A stretch of 38,385 bases of DNA from Haplomitrium mnioides. Taxonomy: Eukaryota > Marchantiophyta > Haplomitriopsida > Calobryales. Where the stretch lies: positions 26,648 through 65,032 of the forward strand of contig JBNGIS010008301.1 of NCBI GenBank assembly GCA_049999725.1, read 5' to 3'. Position 1 is the first letter of the stretch; each line of letters opens with the position of its first letter. This document shows, in pieces, positions 20,625 through 32,269 of the stretch. Position numbers and translations under genes: made by a program. Below the pieces are notes generated by a model. That model had not been told where the DNA came from. It did not search any database and saw only the letters and a program-made list of their open reading frames with translations.

Positions 20625-20859
20625 TGAGATTACAAGATCAAATAGGCTGCCAGGCTGATCCAACAACCCCCTTAGTCTCAAACTAGGGTTAGGGTTATTT
20701 TCCTATTGTAGGCTAACGTATATGGAGGCAGAATTGGAGGTGCATATTAGCACTCCTCACTCTTGTAATTTATGACACAATTATTACCTTTTGAGTGAAA
20801 AAAACTTTCCTCCAAAACTTTTGTGTGTTTAAGTTGATTATATGCACAATGTTTGAACA
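20625..20859 (+). repeat. 5' LTR of the outer Copia
   Basis: 235 bp, starting TGAGATTACAAGATCAAATA and ending TTTGAACA. It differs from the 3' LTR by scattered substitutions and tiny indels, so the insertion is not recent. It contains AGGGTTAGGGTTA, a chance telomere-like piece shared by both LTRs. Confidence 0.93.
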
Positions 20860-20877
20860 TGGTATCAAAGCAGGTTC
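20860..20877 (+). promoter_or_regulatory. Primer-binding site (initiator tRNA-Met type)
   Basis: TGGTATCAAAGCAGGTTC directly follows the 5' LTR. The usual plant Copia site is TGGTATCAGAGC, complementary to the initiator Met-tRNA 3' end. One G-to-A difference is seen. Confidence 0.85.
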
Positions 20878-21597
20878 AAGAAAAAGAGTGACACTAAAGA
20901 GCACAAAATTTGAAAACAAAAAGGAAGAAAATAGATACAGGTTTTTTGGCTCTTTCCAAGAGTGATGTGGCTGTGAAAAAAATTGCAAGTGTACTCTAAT
21001 CAAATAGAAGTCGCAAAAAGTGAGCGTCAATTTTAGAGAAAAAGTTTGTGGTGGAGTATGGGAGCTAGATCAATTAGTTTTTGATTACCCTAGCGGTGGG
21101 TGCTTGTATGAGTTTTTTCAAAGGATTGAGCAAACTAGTTTCAAAGGAGTAATCAAAGTAGATTGCAAAAAGAAAAAAAAGACATTTTTCCATTGAAGAA
21201 AAATCGAAGAAGAGGAAGGATTGATTCATGACCACTACCTATTCTTGACCCTAGCAACTCATCATTCTGATTTTTTCTTGCATCACGAATCTATTTTTGG
21301 TGAATCACGAATATGATTTCACATGTTTTCTTCAACACATGTTTTGCTTGCAAGTCAAATACTACAGCTGACTGCGGTTTTTAATTTGTCTCTATATGAT
21401 ATATGCCTATTATTGTGAAGATTGCATCATTGATAGAGAAGGTCAAAATAGTTCTTCTCGTGTATAACATGTTTTTGGGATCCATAAACTCATCTTTTTT
21501 AAATAGTAAATTCACACGCTAGCAACCATCCTTCTACATAATGTGAGTTTGAAGGTGGTCACAAGAGGTGACACAAATTCTCTAATTTCTTGATGTG
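20878..21597 (+). other. Leader of the outer Copia, left of the nested element
   Basis: Untranslated leader. It resumes at 29442 after the nested Copia. No gene is seen. Confidence 0.6.
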
Positions 21598-21709
21598 TGT
21601 TATTGCATGAGCACCACACGCATACACACAGGAGTCTCCAAGACGAATGAGTAGAATGATTAGGTCGAGACTACTTATATAGGGTATATATATATGTCCC
21701 TATAACACT
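21598..21709 (-). repeat. 3' LTR of the nested Copia
   Basis: 112 bp. On the minus strand it starts TGTTATAGGG and ends GCAATAACA, a TG...CA LTR with short TGTTAT/ATAACA ends. It contains CCTATATAAG, a TATA-like box. The right LTR has the same length and about ten differences. Confidence 0.93.
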
Positions 21710-21718
21710 CCCCATTGG
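21710..21718 (-). promoter_or_regulatory. Polypurine tract of the nested Copia
   Basis: On the minus strand AATGGGGAG directly precedes the LTR start TGTTAT, as expected for the plus-strand DNA priming site. Confidence 0.75.
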
Positions 21719-22318
21719 CTGATTCTTCTTCTAGTAATTAGCCACATTTAGGACCATATGCTATGTAAGTCCAAATCATATTCTATGTGTGGTCTCATTA
21801 AAACTCTCCCACTTTCTTCTGAGAGAAAGAGTGCCACCACATAATTGATAGGTAATAATAAAATATGATGATAGTGTGTGGAGTGTGTGTAAATAATAGA
21901 AATGTCAAAATGTCGCTTTAATGGTAAAGCTAATATGTGGCATTGTTGCATAGTGTTGTTGCGTTCTCATAGTTGTATCGATGCGTTGTGTGTACTTATA
22001 TCTTAGAAATTTATCTGAAAAGTGATGTCAGCCCCAAAAGTTGAAGAGTGAGTCAGCTTTTGCTATAAAACTTTGCTTGTCATTATCTATATGACATTCC
22101 AAACATATTAGATAATGTTCAAAATAAATGATTGAATATGAAATCCTTGATGTTCATGACTAAAGATCAGAGAGAAAAAATATAGGCAATCATTGTTTGA
22201 TGTTTTGCTGCAATTCAGATAGTCTTCATAAACCAAGCTCTTGAGTATGTGCAATGTGTAGGGCAGGTGGAAGTGGTTTAGTGAAGATATCTGCTTTGTT
22301 ATCCTTGCTTGTTATCCA

Positions 22319-22783
22319 TTAGACATTTATTTTGTCATTGTATTGCTCATGGGTGTAAAAGAATTTAGGAACAATGTGCTCAATCCTATCGCCCTTGATA
22401 AAACCTTGAGCAATTGGGTCGACGTATGGTCGATTGTCCTCGTACATTATTGTAGGGGATTGAAGCATAGGTTGGCCCGTATTGATGTTGATATGATCAA
22501 TAAGTTGTTGTATCCATATACATTCCCTACTAGCCTCATGGAGTGCTATGATTTCTGCATGGTTGATCAAGGTAGTTGTAATTGGGTGTTTGGTGCTTTT
22601 CCATGAGATAGGAGTTCTTTCTTTAAGGAAGACATGTCTTGTTTGAGACTTTCTGTCATCAGGATTAGATAAATATCCAACATTCGCATAACTGATAATA
22701 TCATTTGTTGCATTTTTGGGGAAGAAGAGCCCCATGTCCTTTGTATCTTTGAGTATCTGAAAATGCGTTTGAGCCCATTCCAA
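22319..22783 (-). pseudogene. RNase H domain of the nested Copia
   Basis: A frame of 154 codons that continues the RT. It contains GYLSNPDDRKSQTRHVFL, ISWKSTKHPITTTLINHAEI and ALHEASRECIWIQQLIDHI, the standard copia RNase H segments around the catalytic Asp and Glu. The E of N-H-A-E-I is retained. It would remove RNA from the RNA/DNA hybrid during reverse transcription. The reading frame changes relative to the upstream RT piece near 22780, so the polyprotein is broken. Confidence 0.88.
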
Positions 22784-24480
22784 TGGCGAATGGTGAGCTG
22801 GAAACTGTGCCTTGCGAGCATGTTTATTGCAAAAGATATATTAGGTCTTATATGATTTGCAAGGTACATGAGAGCTCCAATTGCTGAGAGATATGGTTTT
22901 TTTGATCCTAGAGTTTGTTCACGTTCCTTTCGGTTTCCAAACATGTCCTTGGTTGAGTCCAAAGATCTCATTTCCATGGTAGTGCTCGTGGGATGAGCAT
23001 TGTCCATATTGAATTTTTTGAGAATCTTGGCCAAATATGTGGACTGGTGGATCAGAATACCATCAAGTAGATGCTCAAATTGGATGTCGAGACAAAGATT
23101 AGGTTCTCTGATGTCTTGCATTTCAAATGTCTTTCAATTTGGCAATTGTGCTGGCAGCTAGAGTTTTTGTGCAAAAAATATTTATGTGATCTATATAAAG
23201 TGCAACTACGGTATATTCAGAGCCTATATGTTTCATGAACAGGGATGGAGCACTGTAAATACTTGTAAAATTCAGTCCCATCATCTTTGATTTGAATCTC
23301 TGGTACCAATTTTTGCCACTTTGTTGGAGCTCATATATCAATTTCAGGACTTGAACTACCATTTGTGTGCCTGATTGATCGATTGGTGATCCAAATGCAT
23401 TAATAGAATGCTTTGCCAACTTCACATTTTCATGTGGTATACTTTGATCGTGAGGGACAAAAGGTCCACTCTGTTGTTGCTCATGCAGCTTGTGTGTATT
23501 TGGGACTAAAGGTCCTCTGCAGCTCTGTGTGCGGAGCGAATGCGTTGGCTGGACTAAAGGTCCTTTGAAATGTTGTTTGCTCAACGAGTGTGTTGGCTGT
23601 ACTAAAGGTCCTTTGAAATGCTACTTGCTCAACGAGTGCCCTGGCTGGATTAAAGATCCTTTGAAATCATTATGCAACTTGCTTTCTATCATTTGGCATT
23701 GTCTTTTTGACATGAGGACTAAAGATCCTTTTTGGACTGGTAGGAGCCTTTTCCGATTAGAAGGTCCTTTCATTTGTTGGTCATTGAGGACAAAAGGTCC
23801 TTTTCTCAAATTGGGATCTTTGTAGACAAAAGGTCCATTGTGAATCATTGTGCCCATGTGGACTAAAGGTCCATTTTTATAGCGCATTTCATGAGGGAAA
23901 AAAGGTCTAACCTCAAAATTTAGGCCTTGAGAGACAAGAGGTCCAATCTCAGTATGTGGGCCATGATAGACAAAAGGTCCAATCTCAATATTTGGGCCAT
24001 GAGAGACAAAAGGTCTAATCTCAGTATTTGGGTTGCTTGGGACTAAAGGTCCATATGCACTATGGCTGTTCTCCCCTTGAATGTGAAATGTCATTCTTGA
24101 TATGAGTTTGGGAGGTATCTTCATAAAAATCGAGGTGTTTAGAGTACCATATAAGTAGTCAGTGATGACGTCCATGATGTGCATGGTGAGATGGCGTTGA
24201 ATAGAAAATGCTATCATGTATCTATAAGTTATAGTGTCTCTGACAGGTGAGTATGTGAGATCATAGTCACGTCCAAGAATTTGAGTGCATCCTTTGGCCA
24301 CTAATCTTGCCTTATATCTTGTGACATCACCCTTTGCATTGTATTTGCAGACAAAAATAAATCTGTAATCTGTCAGATGCATGTTTGGAAGTGCTGACAT
24401 AACAGATCCAAATACTTGCTGTTGCATGAGAGAGTCAAGTTTCAAATTTATTGCTTTTTCCCATTGGAGCCAATTGGTTC
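22784..24480 (-). pseudogene. Reverse transcriptase of the nested Copia, with internal repeat insert
   Basis: The N-terminal half (24445 to about 24080) has QWEKAINLKLDSL, YKARLVAKGCTQ, DLTYSPV and the motif A region MDVITDYLYG. The frame then runs without a break into the palindromic array (24060-23455). RT sequence resumes with LIYELQQSGKNWYQRF and the catalytic motif, which reads Y-I-D-H (23197 to 23186) instead of YVDD. The second catalytic Asp is lost. Then come FDIQFEHLLDG-like text, GALMYLANHIRPNISFAINM and RHWNGLKRIF. Frame changes occur at about 23620, 23120 and 22780. Inactive. Confidence 0.9.
23455..24060 (-). repeat. In-frame palindromic minisatellite inside the RT
   Basis: About fifteen copies of the palindrome GGACCTTTAGTCC (plus strand GGACTAAAGGTCC) at spacings of about 30-50 bp, separated by variable spacers. 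On the minus strand each palindrome encodes G-P-L-V or G-P-F-V in the RT frame, which stays open through most of the array. It lies between the KIPP segment and the LIYELQQSGKNWY segment, where copia RTs normally have only a short connector. Confidence 0.9.
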
Positions 24481-24989
24481 TTGATTGTGCTTCTCATATA
24501 GATAAAGGATCAAGAGTATCATTGTCTATTGATTGTGATACAAAAAATGCAAATAAGTCATCCATAGCGGTCTGGGTTCTATCCCATATTTGAATGGTAT
24601 GGGAATAGTCAATTGCTATTTCATCATTGTCTGTTGCAACATGTAATGATGTCAGTGATGTTGGCTTATTCTTTGAGCCTTTAGGTTTGCCACACTTTGC
24701 TCTAGGCTGAATTTTAGTGGTAAGTGTGTTGACTTTTTGAAGTCATGCTAGTGTATTGGCATCTTCAATATGTGATTTGGTGATGTTGGCTGCATTGTTA
24801 AATGCATTAGGTATTTTGATTAATGTTTGTTGTAAATGGAGGAGTCGTCTGACTTTGGCATCGAAATGTTCATTTCATTGGTCAAAGTCTAATGGCAAGT
24901 GCTGGTGCCATATTAAGTTGTCCTCAGGTTTGGGTTGTACAACTTTGTTCTCTTATGTCAGATGTGGAAAAGATTCTTCAAAGAATTGA

Positions 24990-25870
24990 CAGTCTGCGAA
25001 TCTAGACTTAAACACATTAGAGGTTGAGGGTTCAAGATATCAAATAATAGAAAGAGATTCAAAATCGATAAATATGCTTTTTTGGCATTGTGGTCTCATG
25101 TTTGTATGGTGTGGTCTTAAGATTAAGACAAGTACGAGGCAGCCAAATGTGCATAGATGTGATATATCTGCTAGGATTCCCATAGCAAGTTGATGTGGGG
25201 AATTATGATTAAATGCAGATGGTCTGTAATGCAATAGAGATGTTGCGTGCATGACTTCATGTCCCCATGCAGTGATGAGGAGATTTGAGTTCAAAAGTAA
25301 TGGTCTTGCTATGAGTTGTATTCTCTTAATAATAGATTCTGCAATGCTATTTTGAAAGTATACATGTGGAACTATATACTGTATGTCTATACCCATAGAT
25401 GAGTAGAAATTGTCAAAAGTTTGTGAAGAGAATTCTTCAGTGTTGTCCACTCTCAGATTTCTGATTGGGTAATCAAGGAATTCGACTTAGAGTTTCAAGG
25501 TTTGGGACAGCAGCTTTGGGAAGACCATATTTTTGGTCGTAAGACGAGATACTTCCGACCATTTGGATGATGCATCAATGGTGATGAGGAAGTATTGGAA
25601 TGGTTCTGAAGGTGGATGGATAGCCCACAAACATCATCATGGACTCTCTTAAGAAAGCGAAGAATCGTGATTGTTGTTTTGTCATGAGAAGGTGCGGTTC
25701 TTAGTTTGCCTTGTGCGTATGCTAAGCATAGAGTATTTAGTTCCAATGGATGCACATTCTGTGGTATGCCTTTGTTGTCATTTTTTATGCGGCAGAACAT
25801 GTCTCAGCTTGGATGCCCTAGGCGGTTGTGCCATGTGAGAGATGTGGAGACCGGTTTCGTGGAGACATGA
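24990..25870 (-). pseudogene. Integrase of the nested Copia
   Basis: Starts with the zinc-binding region WHNRLGHPS (to 25804), interrupted by a stop, and continues to LNTLCLAYAQGKLRTAPSHD. The second Cys of the expected C-x-A-C is Tyr. The catalytic core follows with HDDVCGLSIHL, NSIAESIIKRIQLIARPLLL and TAWGHEVMHATSLLHYRPSA. Several frame breaks separate 25495, 25450 and 25040. It would join the cDNA to host DNA. Inactive here. Confidence 0.85.
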
Positions 25871-25999
25871 TATGAGCATACTTTTGTAGTGTACAGTCCA
25901 GGTGGTGATAGTGAGAAGGATTCATGTATATCAAAGTCTGCTGTTGTTGGGCTCAAGATATGGAGGACTTCAAGTGTCTTGAAAAGATTTGGTTTAAAT

Positions 26000-26300
26000 A
26001 AAAAAACCGTTTTGTTGTATATCCTAAAAACTGATGAGGTTTCTGGTTGTTGGAGGTGCATAAATTGCAGATTTGATATCCAGTCTTGTTCCATTTGTAA
26101 ATAGTATGGTTGCTGGACCACGTTCTTGTTCAATTTGATTGTGGACGGTAATCGTTGTTATAGGCCTGGAAAAAGGTTTGATTGATGAGAAGTATTTTCG
26201 GTCTTGCAATATGGTGTACAAAGATCCGTTGTCTACAATGCAGGTTAAACCCCGATTCCTTTTTATAGTTTGGCATATATAAGTGAGTTATGTGACTTTC
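26000..26300 (-). pseudogene. Aspartic protease region of the nested Copia
   Basis: Reads CIVDNGSLYTILQDRKYF, then ITTITVHNQIEQERGPATI and DIKSAIYAPPTTRNLISF, the usual order of a copia protease with the catalytic Asp in V-D-x-G/A. The text continues in a shifted frame to LQFMHLQQPETSSV, the pre-integrase segment. Confidence 0.75.
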
Positions 26301-26389
26301 AAGATGTAGATTGTACTAAGGGTATACATCCATGTCTACCAGTTCCAGTAAGTTGCCCTATACCTCGTAGTTGTGAGGTTTGATGCTTT

Positions 26390-27225
26390 GTTGGTATAGT
26401 CGCGCTAGTTGCGGTGGTACTCTGCAAGTGTGTTGGGTGTTTCCACATGTGCCACATCGATTGCAAGTTGTTTGAGGTTGGGGCGAATGAGAATCAGTTC
26501 GCCGGCCTCTATAAGATTGTTGGCCACCTCTATTGTTCTATGTACATTGTGAAGTGCATTCTGGTGTCGTCGATGTGCGACATTTGTTATGTTGATCCTT
26601 GTTATAGGGGGTCAGAGGTTGGATGGTGGTTTGGCAGGTGGTGCTCCCCTTGAATCTGAAGTGTCCCCTTCCTTTACTTCTTGAGAGGTTTCTGTTTCTG
26701 GATCGGGGGTACATCCCAGTCCTTGTAAAGTGTGATTTAGGGTTTTGTGAAGGAGTGGCAGACCCTAGTGGTCTTTTCTTTGCATTTTCCACGAGGAGGA
26801 GTTGATGTTTTTCAGCTTGTAGCATGTGTGCTATGAGTTCAGAGTATCGAGTGAATCGCGTATTGCGATATTGTGATGCTAGAATGAGATTTCTCATAGG
26901 AAAAGTTGATAGAGTTTTCTCTATATGTTCTTCGTCGGTCATAGGGTGGCCACAGATTGCCAATTGTGAGATGATGCGAAATAGTTTGCTGTTGTATATT
27001 ACTATGGATGTATAGTCCTAAACTCTAAGGTTGATCCAATTGTGTCTTGCTGCAGGGAGCGATATGCTTGTCAGATGGTCAAATTTGAGTTTCAGTTCTT
27101 CGCATAGTAGATTGGGATTGTGATAATTTAGGTATTGGAGTCTCAAAGGTTCCACCAGGTGGTGTCTAATTAGGATGAGAGCTCTGGCTACATCACATGG
27201 AGTGATATTATCATCCATATTGATG
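26390..27225 (-). pseudogene. Gag of the nested Copia with an altered zinc knuckle
   Basis: From about 27218 it reads MDDNITPCDVARALILIRHH and CEELKLKFDHL. From 26963 it reads EEHIEKTLSTFPMRNLILASQYRN and YSELIAHMLQAEKHQLL, typical of the UBN2/retrotran_gag capsid region. A basic Arg/Ser-rich part follows. The zinc knuckle at about 26466-26425 reads C-N-R-C-G-T-C-G-N-T-Q-H-T-C, so the His of CX2CX4HX4C is Asn. It is followed by RVPPQLARLYQQSIK, as in TNT-like gags. The frame breaks at about 27018. Confidence 0.82.
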
Positions 27226-29314
27226 ATTTCACAGATGCCTTTGGATGTTTAGTATGTCATTATGTCTAGTAACCAACGAGTAGTTGGATCCATCCAATCT
27301 CAGAGCCTAGAATTTCAAGGATTCTACAAATGAAATTTCAGGTTTGTGCTTTGTTTGTTGAGAATACCTGTGAATGAGAAAGATGAACCAGATGGTCTGG
27401 ACCAGATGGTTTGGCGAATGCAGCTGTTGGGTCAAGGCTATGTTTGTCTGTACTCAGTACAGATTGGCGATCGATCTAAGTTTCAGTCGATCACAAACCT
27501 ATGTACTTGTTTATGTTTTCTGCTTTAAGTAGAAAAATCAAAAACTGAAATGAAAAACATGAAAGAATTGACTAGCTTCGAGTCGATTGATATGTACACC
27601 AAGAAATGAAATAAGAAATTGATGTTGCTAAGGGATGAAAAAAGTTCCTTGTATAAGTATGTATCTACTACTTCTGATGTACTGGTAGCGTGTCCTCCCA
27701 GAGCTTCATTGTGTGTCCTCCCAGAGCTAAAGCAAAGCCTAGTCCTCTATCGTTGTGGTGCCTCTTTGCAATATTGATTCTGTGAAGAAGAGAGAAGTAA
27801 AAGTTGCAAGCTTGGCCAGATAAAGGTTGAGCTTGTGAAGGTGACATGGGTCAATGTTTCTTGTTAGTATGATTTGCTTGTAATCTCTATTAGAAGTATT
27901 TCAGAATCAACGAGTATGTCCCTTGTAAGGGATAGATTCATTCAGAGAACAAAAAAGAATCAACCAAAGATAATCAAAAGATGGGTTGAGAAAGTTGAAC
28001 CGCGAGGTTTTGGAGAATAAAGTGAAAGAGCTGGAAGTAGTAAGATGCAATGTTGCTCTTTCGTTGAATGTTGATATATCTTCTGTGTAGGCACCTCTGT
28101 GAAGGTATCTTCCACCAAAGATGTCTCTAATAGGATCTTTGTTGCTGCATAAATAAGTGAGTTGAACTTGTGCACAAGTGTGAGTAGCCTTGTCTCTCCT
28201 TTGCTTGGATAGTGCTCTGTTGTTTGGGACAGTAGAGAACCAAGACAGTAATAAGGAAATACCAGAAACTGAGAAGGAAAGAACAATAGAGGTTCGTATA
28301 CACTGTTGTGGAAGGAGAACGGGTGGATATGTAGGTGTCATCTCCTATGCTAGACAATTCATAGCTAAGAAAATGGAGAAGACAAGAATCTCATGTGGAA
28401 CCATGTATTGAAAAAGTGAAGAGAGATAACAATGGTTCGTGAGTATAGATGTCAGTGTAGAAATATAGCATTGGAAACAAAATGAGAATGGAGAGTTTGA
28501 CCTAATATTTGTTGTTGTCGAAGAGACAACTTCAGCTTGTCATAAGCGAGAAACAAAGACAAATAAACCATCAGGATGCAATGCATGTCGGCCTCGGGCA
28601 TGTACAAAATGTTGTGGTGCTCTGCTAGAGTCGACGAGTCAAGAAAATAACGAGCCAATGCTACTCAGTTATCATCAAATAGAGGGAAACAACAAGAGGG
28701 AAAGATCACTCGAGGGGTTGCAGTAGAGAGCGATGTCATCAAGTAGAGATCAAAAAAAGAAATTCTCCAGCTTAGCAATTGTGAAGTGTCACGTAGAAGA
28801 GCAGAAAGTTGCAAAATAGAAGAGCTAATATGCCTCCAAGCAAAGGAAGGTAAGAAGTTCGCCGAACAGGGAATGCCACGTTGTCTGGAAGAATGTAGTG
28901 TCGTCAAGCCAAAGAGCAAAGTTGCATCAAACAAGTGAGAAAGAATCACCAGGCAAAGCGTTGAGCATTGGCGGCTTCGTGGGTGAGCAAGAGGAGCAAC
29001 GTCGAGCAGCATGAGTGAGCTAGGGTCACAAAGTGTGAGCGTGTCCTAGTTTGTACGAAGAGGTTTTTCAAAAAGAAAAAATGAAAAGGAGCAAGAGGTA
29101 TAGATGCTCAAAGAAAAACAAGAAACCTTGTTAGAAAAGTAGCAAAGGAGAAAAAAAAGTAAATGTTTGAGGGAGCAAACTAGTGGAAAAAAAATCTAGC
29201 GCACACGTAGAACAGAGTATGCAGGTGTGAGTATGCAGATGGCGAGTATGCTAGAGCTGTTTCTGATGTTGGTGCATCTTGAGCGCATGCGAGACAATAA
29301 AATTGTAGAGCCCT
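27226..29314 (-). other. Long 5' leader of the nested Copia, no gene recognised
   Basis: About 2.1 kb lies between primer site and gag. Its ORFs (for example 28341 to 27907, 144 codons, and 29012 to 28665) match no family I know and overlap one another in several frames, so I do not call them. Confidence 0.5.
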
Positions 29315-29329
29315 TTCGTGCTGATAATG
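29315..29329 (-). promoter_or_regulatory. Candidate primer-binding site of the nested Copia
   Basis: On the minus strand CATTATCAGCACGAA immediately follows the 5' LTR end. Position fits a primer site and ATCAGCACG is seen in other plant Copia elements as I recall. I did not match it to a specific tRNA. Confidence 0.5.
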
Positions 29330-29441
29330 TGTTATTGCATGAGCACTGCACGCATACACATGGAAGTCTCCAAGACAAATGAGTAGAATGATTGGGTCAA
29401 GACTACTTACATAGGGTATATATATTTATGTCCTTATAACA
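29330..29441 (-). repeat. 5' LTR of the nested Copia
   Basis: 112 bp. On the minus strand it runs from TGTTATAAGGACATAAATAT to GCAATAACA, and pairs with 21598-21709. Confidence 0.93.
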
Positions 29442-29575
29442 TGGTGTCAATTTCTGTACTCTGATTAGTTTTTCTTGTTCAACATAAAATTCATCTATGA
29501 GTAGATAGTGACTAACTTTGTTGGGAGTATGTGGCTTGTTTTGTTTTCAAGTGCACTTGATTTATAGTGCTGAAA

Positions 29576-30495
29576 ATGGCAAATGGGATTTCTTAGATAA
29601 ACTAACTGAGAACAATCATAGTGTTTGGTTTGAAAATTGACCAATTTTCATTAAAGGTAGAGGGTTTTGGGAATTCATCATATGTGATGAAGTAGAGGCT
29701 GTTTTAGATCCAACTCTATTTGGTGAGGAAATATAGGCCTTCAAAACTAACATTGAGAATTACACAAAATGTTGTACTAGCTCATCATTAGTGTTTATGA
29801 CAAAATGATGAGCTATGTATCTACATCAAAGACACCCAAGAAAGCTTGGGATATCTTGAAAGAGTGGTAGGCAATCAATTCAGATGCAAGGAAGCTAACA
29901 TTGCAGATGGAGTTCTTCCATCTATAGAAGGAGAAGTTGAATGCAAATGTCTTTGCCTTGAAGAGAAAATTGCTAGCTGAACAGTTGGCATGGTGGCAAT
30001 TTTCTTGAATGGATTGGGCAAAGAGTATAAATAGTTTAAAACATCCATGAGAACATGGGAATGAACTGCATCCTTCTCACAACTCATTACGATTTTGGTT
30101 GCAGAGGAACTTGACGTTGGAGGAGGAGCCTCAAGTAGTCAAGGTAACCAAGAGCAAGCTTTCTACTGTAATAGGGGTAGAGGCAAATGCAAGAGTTATG
30201 GAAGGAGATGCTTTGGAGGAGGTCACTCAAGTGACAATGCACAAAATTAGCAACAAGAATCCCAATCAAATCAGTATAGTGGAAGAGGAAAATTTACCTA
30301 CAAATGGAGTATCAAGAAAGTGTAAGCCAAAAACATAATTTAGGTACATTTTATTTTTATTGTGGCAAACCAGGTCATATGGCAAGGGACTGTTACAAAA
30401 TGCAGAGTGACATGAGGAACAAGAGAGTGCAGAGGAACTATGCACATTCCAATAAGACAAACAATGAGGTATTGTTTGTCACACAACATTGATAC
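29576..30495 (+). pseudogene. Gag of the outer Copia with a broken zinc knuckle
   Basis: An ATG at 29576 opens MANGIS before a stop. The capsid region follows in pieces: IDQFSLKVEGFWEFI, DPTLFGEE and text around KTPKKAWDILKEW and LNGLGKEYK in shifted frames. The knuckle at 30352-30393 reads Y-F-Y-C-G-K-P-G-H-M-A-R-D-C. The first Cys of CX2CX4HX4C is Tyr (TAT at 30352). Gag would form the virus-like particle and bind RNA. Multiple stops make it dead. Confidence 0.82.
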
Positions 30496-31950
30496 TTCAC
30501 TATTGGACATAAAAAAAAAGTGGAAACAAAGACAAGTGGTTTGTGAATTCCACATGCTCAAACCACATGACAAGCCACAAAGAATGGTTTAAGAAGAGCA
30601 CAAATTTGAGTACATTTGGATACATTGAGATATGTGACTCAACTATACATCCTACTTAGAATTTCAGCAGTATACCTATTGTGTTGGAGAGTGGCAAAAT
30701 AAAATGCCTTTATGATGTTATGCATGTCCCAAAGATTCAAAAAATCTTGATTTCAGTTGGACAACATGTAGAGCAAAATATGCATGCTAGGTTTATTGAG
30801 GATTGGGGAAACAATTGTGACTTGATCACGAAAAGAAGTAGAAGTGGCAAGATGATCATACTAGATGTGAGCATGTCTCAAGTGATAGAAGCTATGTTCA
30901 TATATGGTACATGAGTATTGTCATATGTGGAAATATGATACAAGCGTAGTCCATGTCAATATACATCAATTGAGAAGCATTCAAAGTTCAGGGGTAATCA
31001 GTGAGCTTCCTAAATTCAAAGTGGAAATGATGCAAAAGGTATGTTAAGTCTAGCAATTTGATAAGCAGGCAAGACAATCATTCCTTCATGATGTATATGT
31101 GGCAAGCAAGCCACTTTAAGAGATACATTCATATATATGAATCCCAACAAAAAATAGGGTCCATTGGAAGGTGTACATATTATGTCACTTTCATTGATAG
31201 CTGCTCATGGAATATTTGGATATACTTCATGAAGTAGAAGAATGAAGTGTTTGACCACTTCAAGAATTTTAGATCTATGGCAGAAAAGAAGAAGGGGCAG
31301 CAAATGAAGTGTCTACGATCTATTGGCGGTGCAGAATATTTCTCCACAAAATTATGCACTTACTTGTAGAAAGAAGAAAATAGGAGATTATACCTTTAAT
31401 ACTTGAAAGTAAAAAAGTTGTTTGCCTATTGTCAAGAAAAAAAGGAATTAGAAGGCACCACACTTGCAGATATACACCCCAATAGAATGAGGTTGTTGAA
31501 AGAGAAAAACAACCATATAGTAGAGGTGGCATCTGTCTTAATGAATGAGAGGAATATGCCTCATCATTATTGAATAGAGGCAGTGTCAATTGCAGTTTTT
31601 ATTATGAACCAAAACTGTACAACAACAATTCATGAAATGACGCAAAAGAGAAGTTTACGTAAAGGCGTCATACATATCACATTTGAAAGTGTTTGGTTGT
31701 ATTGGATATGTTCATGTACCAGCAAAGACAAAAAATAGATTGGATTCAAAAGCTGAGAAATGTGTATTCATTAGACTCTCATATGAGCAAAATGGCTACA
31801 TGTGTTTCTGTCCTACTACACATATGTTAAAGGTGAGTAGAGACATTGTTTTTGATGAATTAAGTACTTGGCATGGTCAAAAAATTGTTGATGATATAAT
31901 TTATGCAAAATGCAAACAAGTTGTGTCAAAACAAAATTAGCAAGCTCAAG
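30496..31950 (+). pseudogene. Protease and integrase of the outer Copia
   Basis: The protease begins KWFVNSTCSNHMTSHKEWF. The catalytic D-S-G is N-S-T at 30546-30554. Next come LESGKIKCLYDVMHVPKI and ILISVGQ, then a pre-integrase region with poorly preserved zinc ligands near 30915-31010. The integrase core survives as short pieces in changing frames. The C-terminal part, KVFGCIGYVHVPAKTKNRLD with KAEKCVFIRLSYEQNGY (31683-31800), is well kept. Stops are frequent between 31000 and 31680. Confidence 0.85.
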
Positions 31951-32269
31951 AGTTGAGTAATCCACAAGGTGAAAGCAGCAGCAACAATAGTACACAACAA
32001 GAAAGGAGTATGGATGAAGAGTTGAGACTACTATCAATTACAACATTAGGACAAAATTGGAGCAATAGGTGCAAAGTACACCTATATGTAGAAGTGAAAG
32101 AATAAAATAACATGTTGACAGATTGATGCACAAGGGAGCTTTTGCATTCCATCATGCATATATGGTGCAGGTCATCACAAAGAAAGAACATATCATTTTT
32201 TATGATGTTGTCGATGACAAGAGATAGGAATCTACAATCATAGAAGAGGCGGATGCTCTTCATAAAAAC

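Larger units (their letters stand above)
21598..29441 (-). mobile_element. Nested Ty1/copia retrotransposon (minus strand), decayed
   Basis: Flanked by two 112-bp LTRs and reading leftward: leader, gag, protease, integrase, RT, RNase H. A purine tract AATGGGGAG (21718 to 21710) abuts the 3' LTR, and a primer-site candidate follows the 5' LTR. It interrupts the leader of the outer Copia, so it is the younger of the two. The target duplication is unclear. The unusual feature is a palindromic minisatellite inside the RT reading frame. Confidence 0.92.

Noticed and set aside
20690-20710. Telomeric repeat AGGGTTAGGGTTA
   Set aside because: Fewer than two units, inside both Copia LTRs, so it is part of the LTR and not a telomere relic.
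22343-22606. Plus-strand ORF of 87 codons
   Set aside because: It is antisense to the clear RNase H frame of the nested Copia.
27907-28341. 144-codon ORF on the minus strand in the nested Copia leader
   Set aside because: Overlaps other ORFs of similar length in two further frames, matches no family I recognise, and lies in the leader of a dead element.
21598-29441. Target-site duplication for the nested Copia
   Set aside because: Flanks ATGTG and TGGTG are similar but not identical, and overlap LTR-like bases, so I do not claim a duplication.
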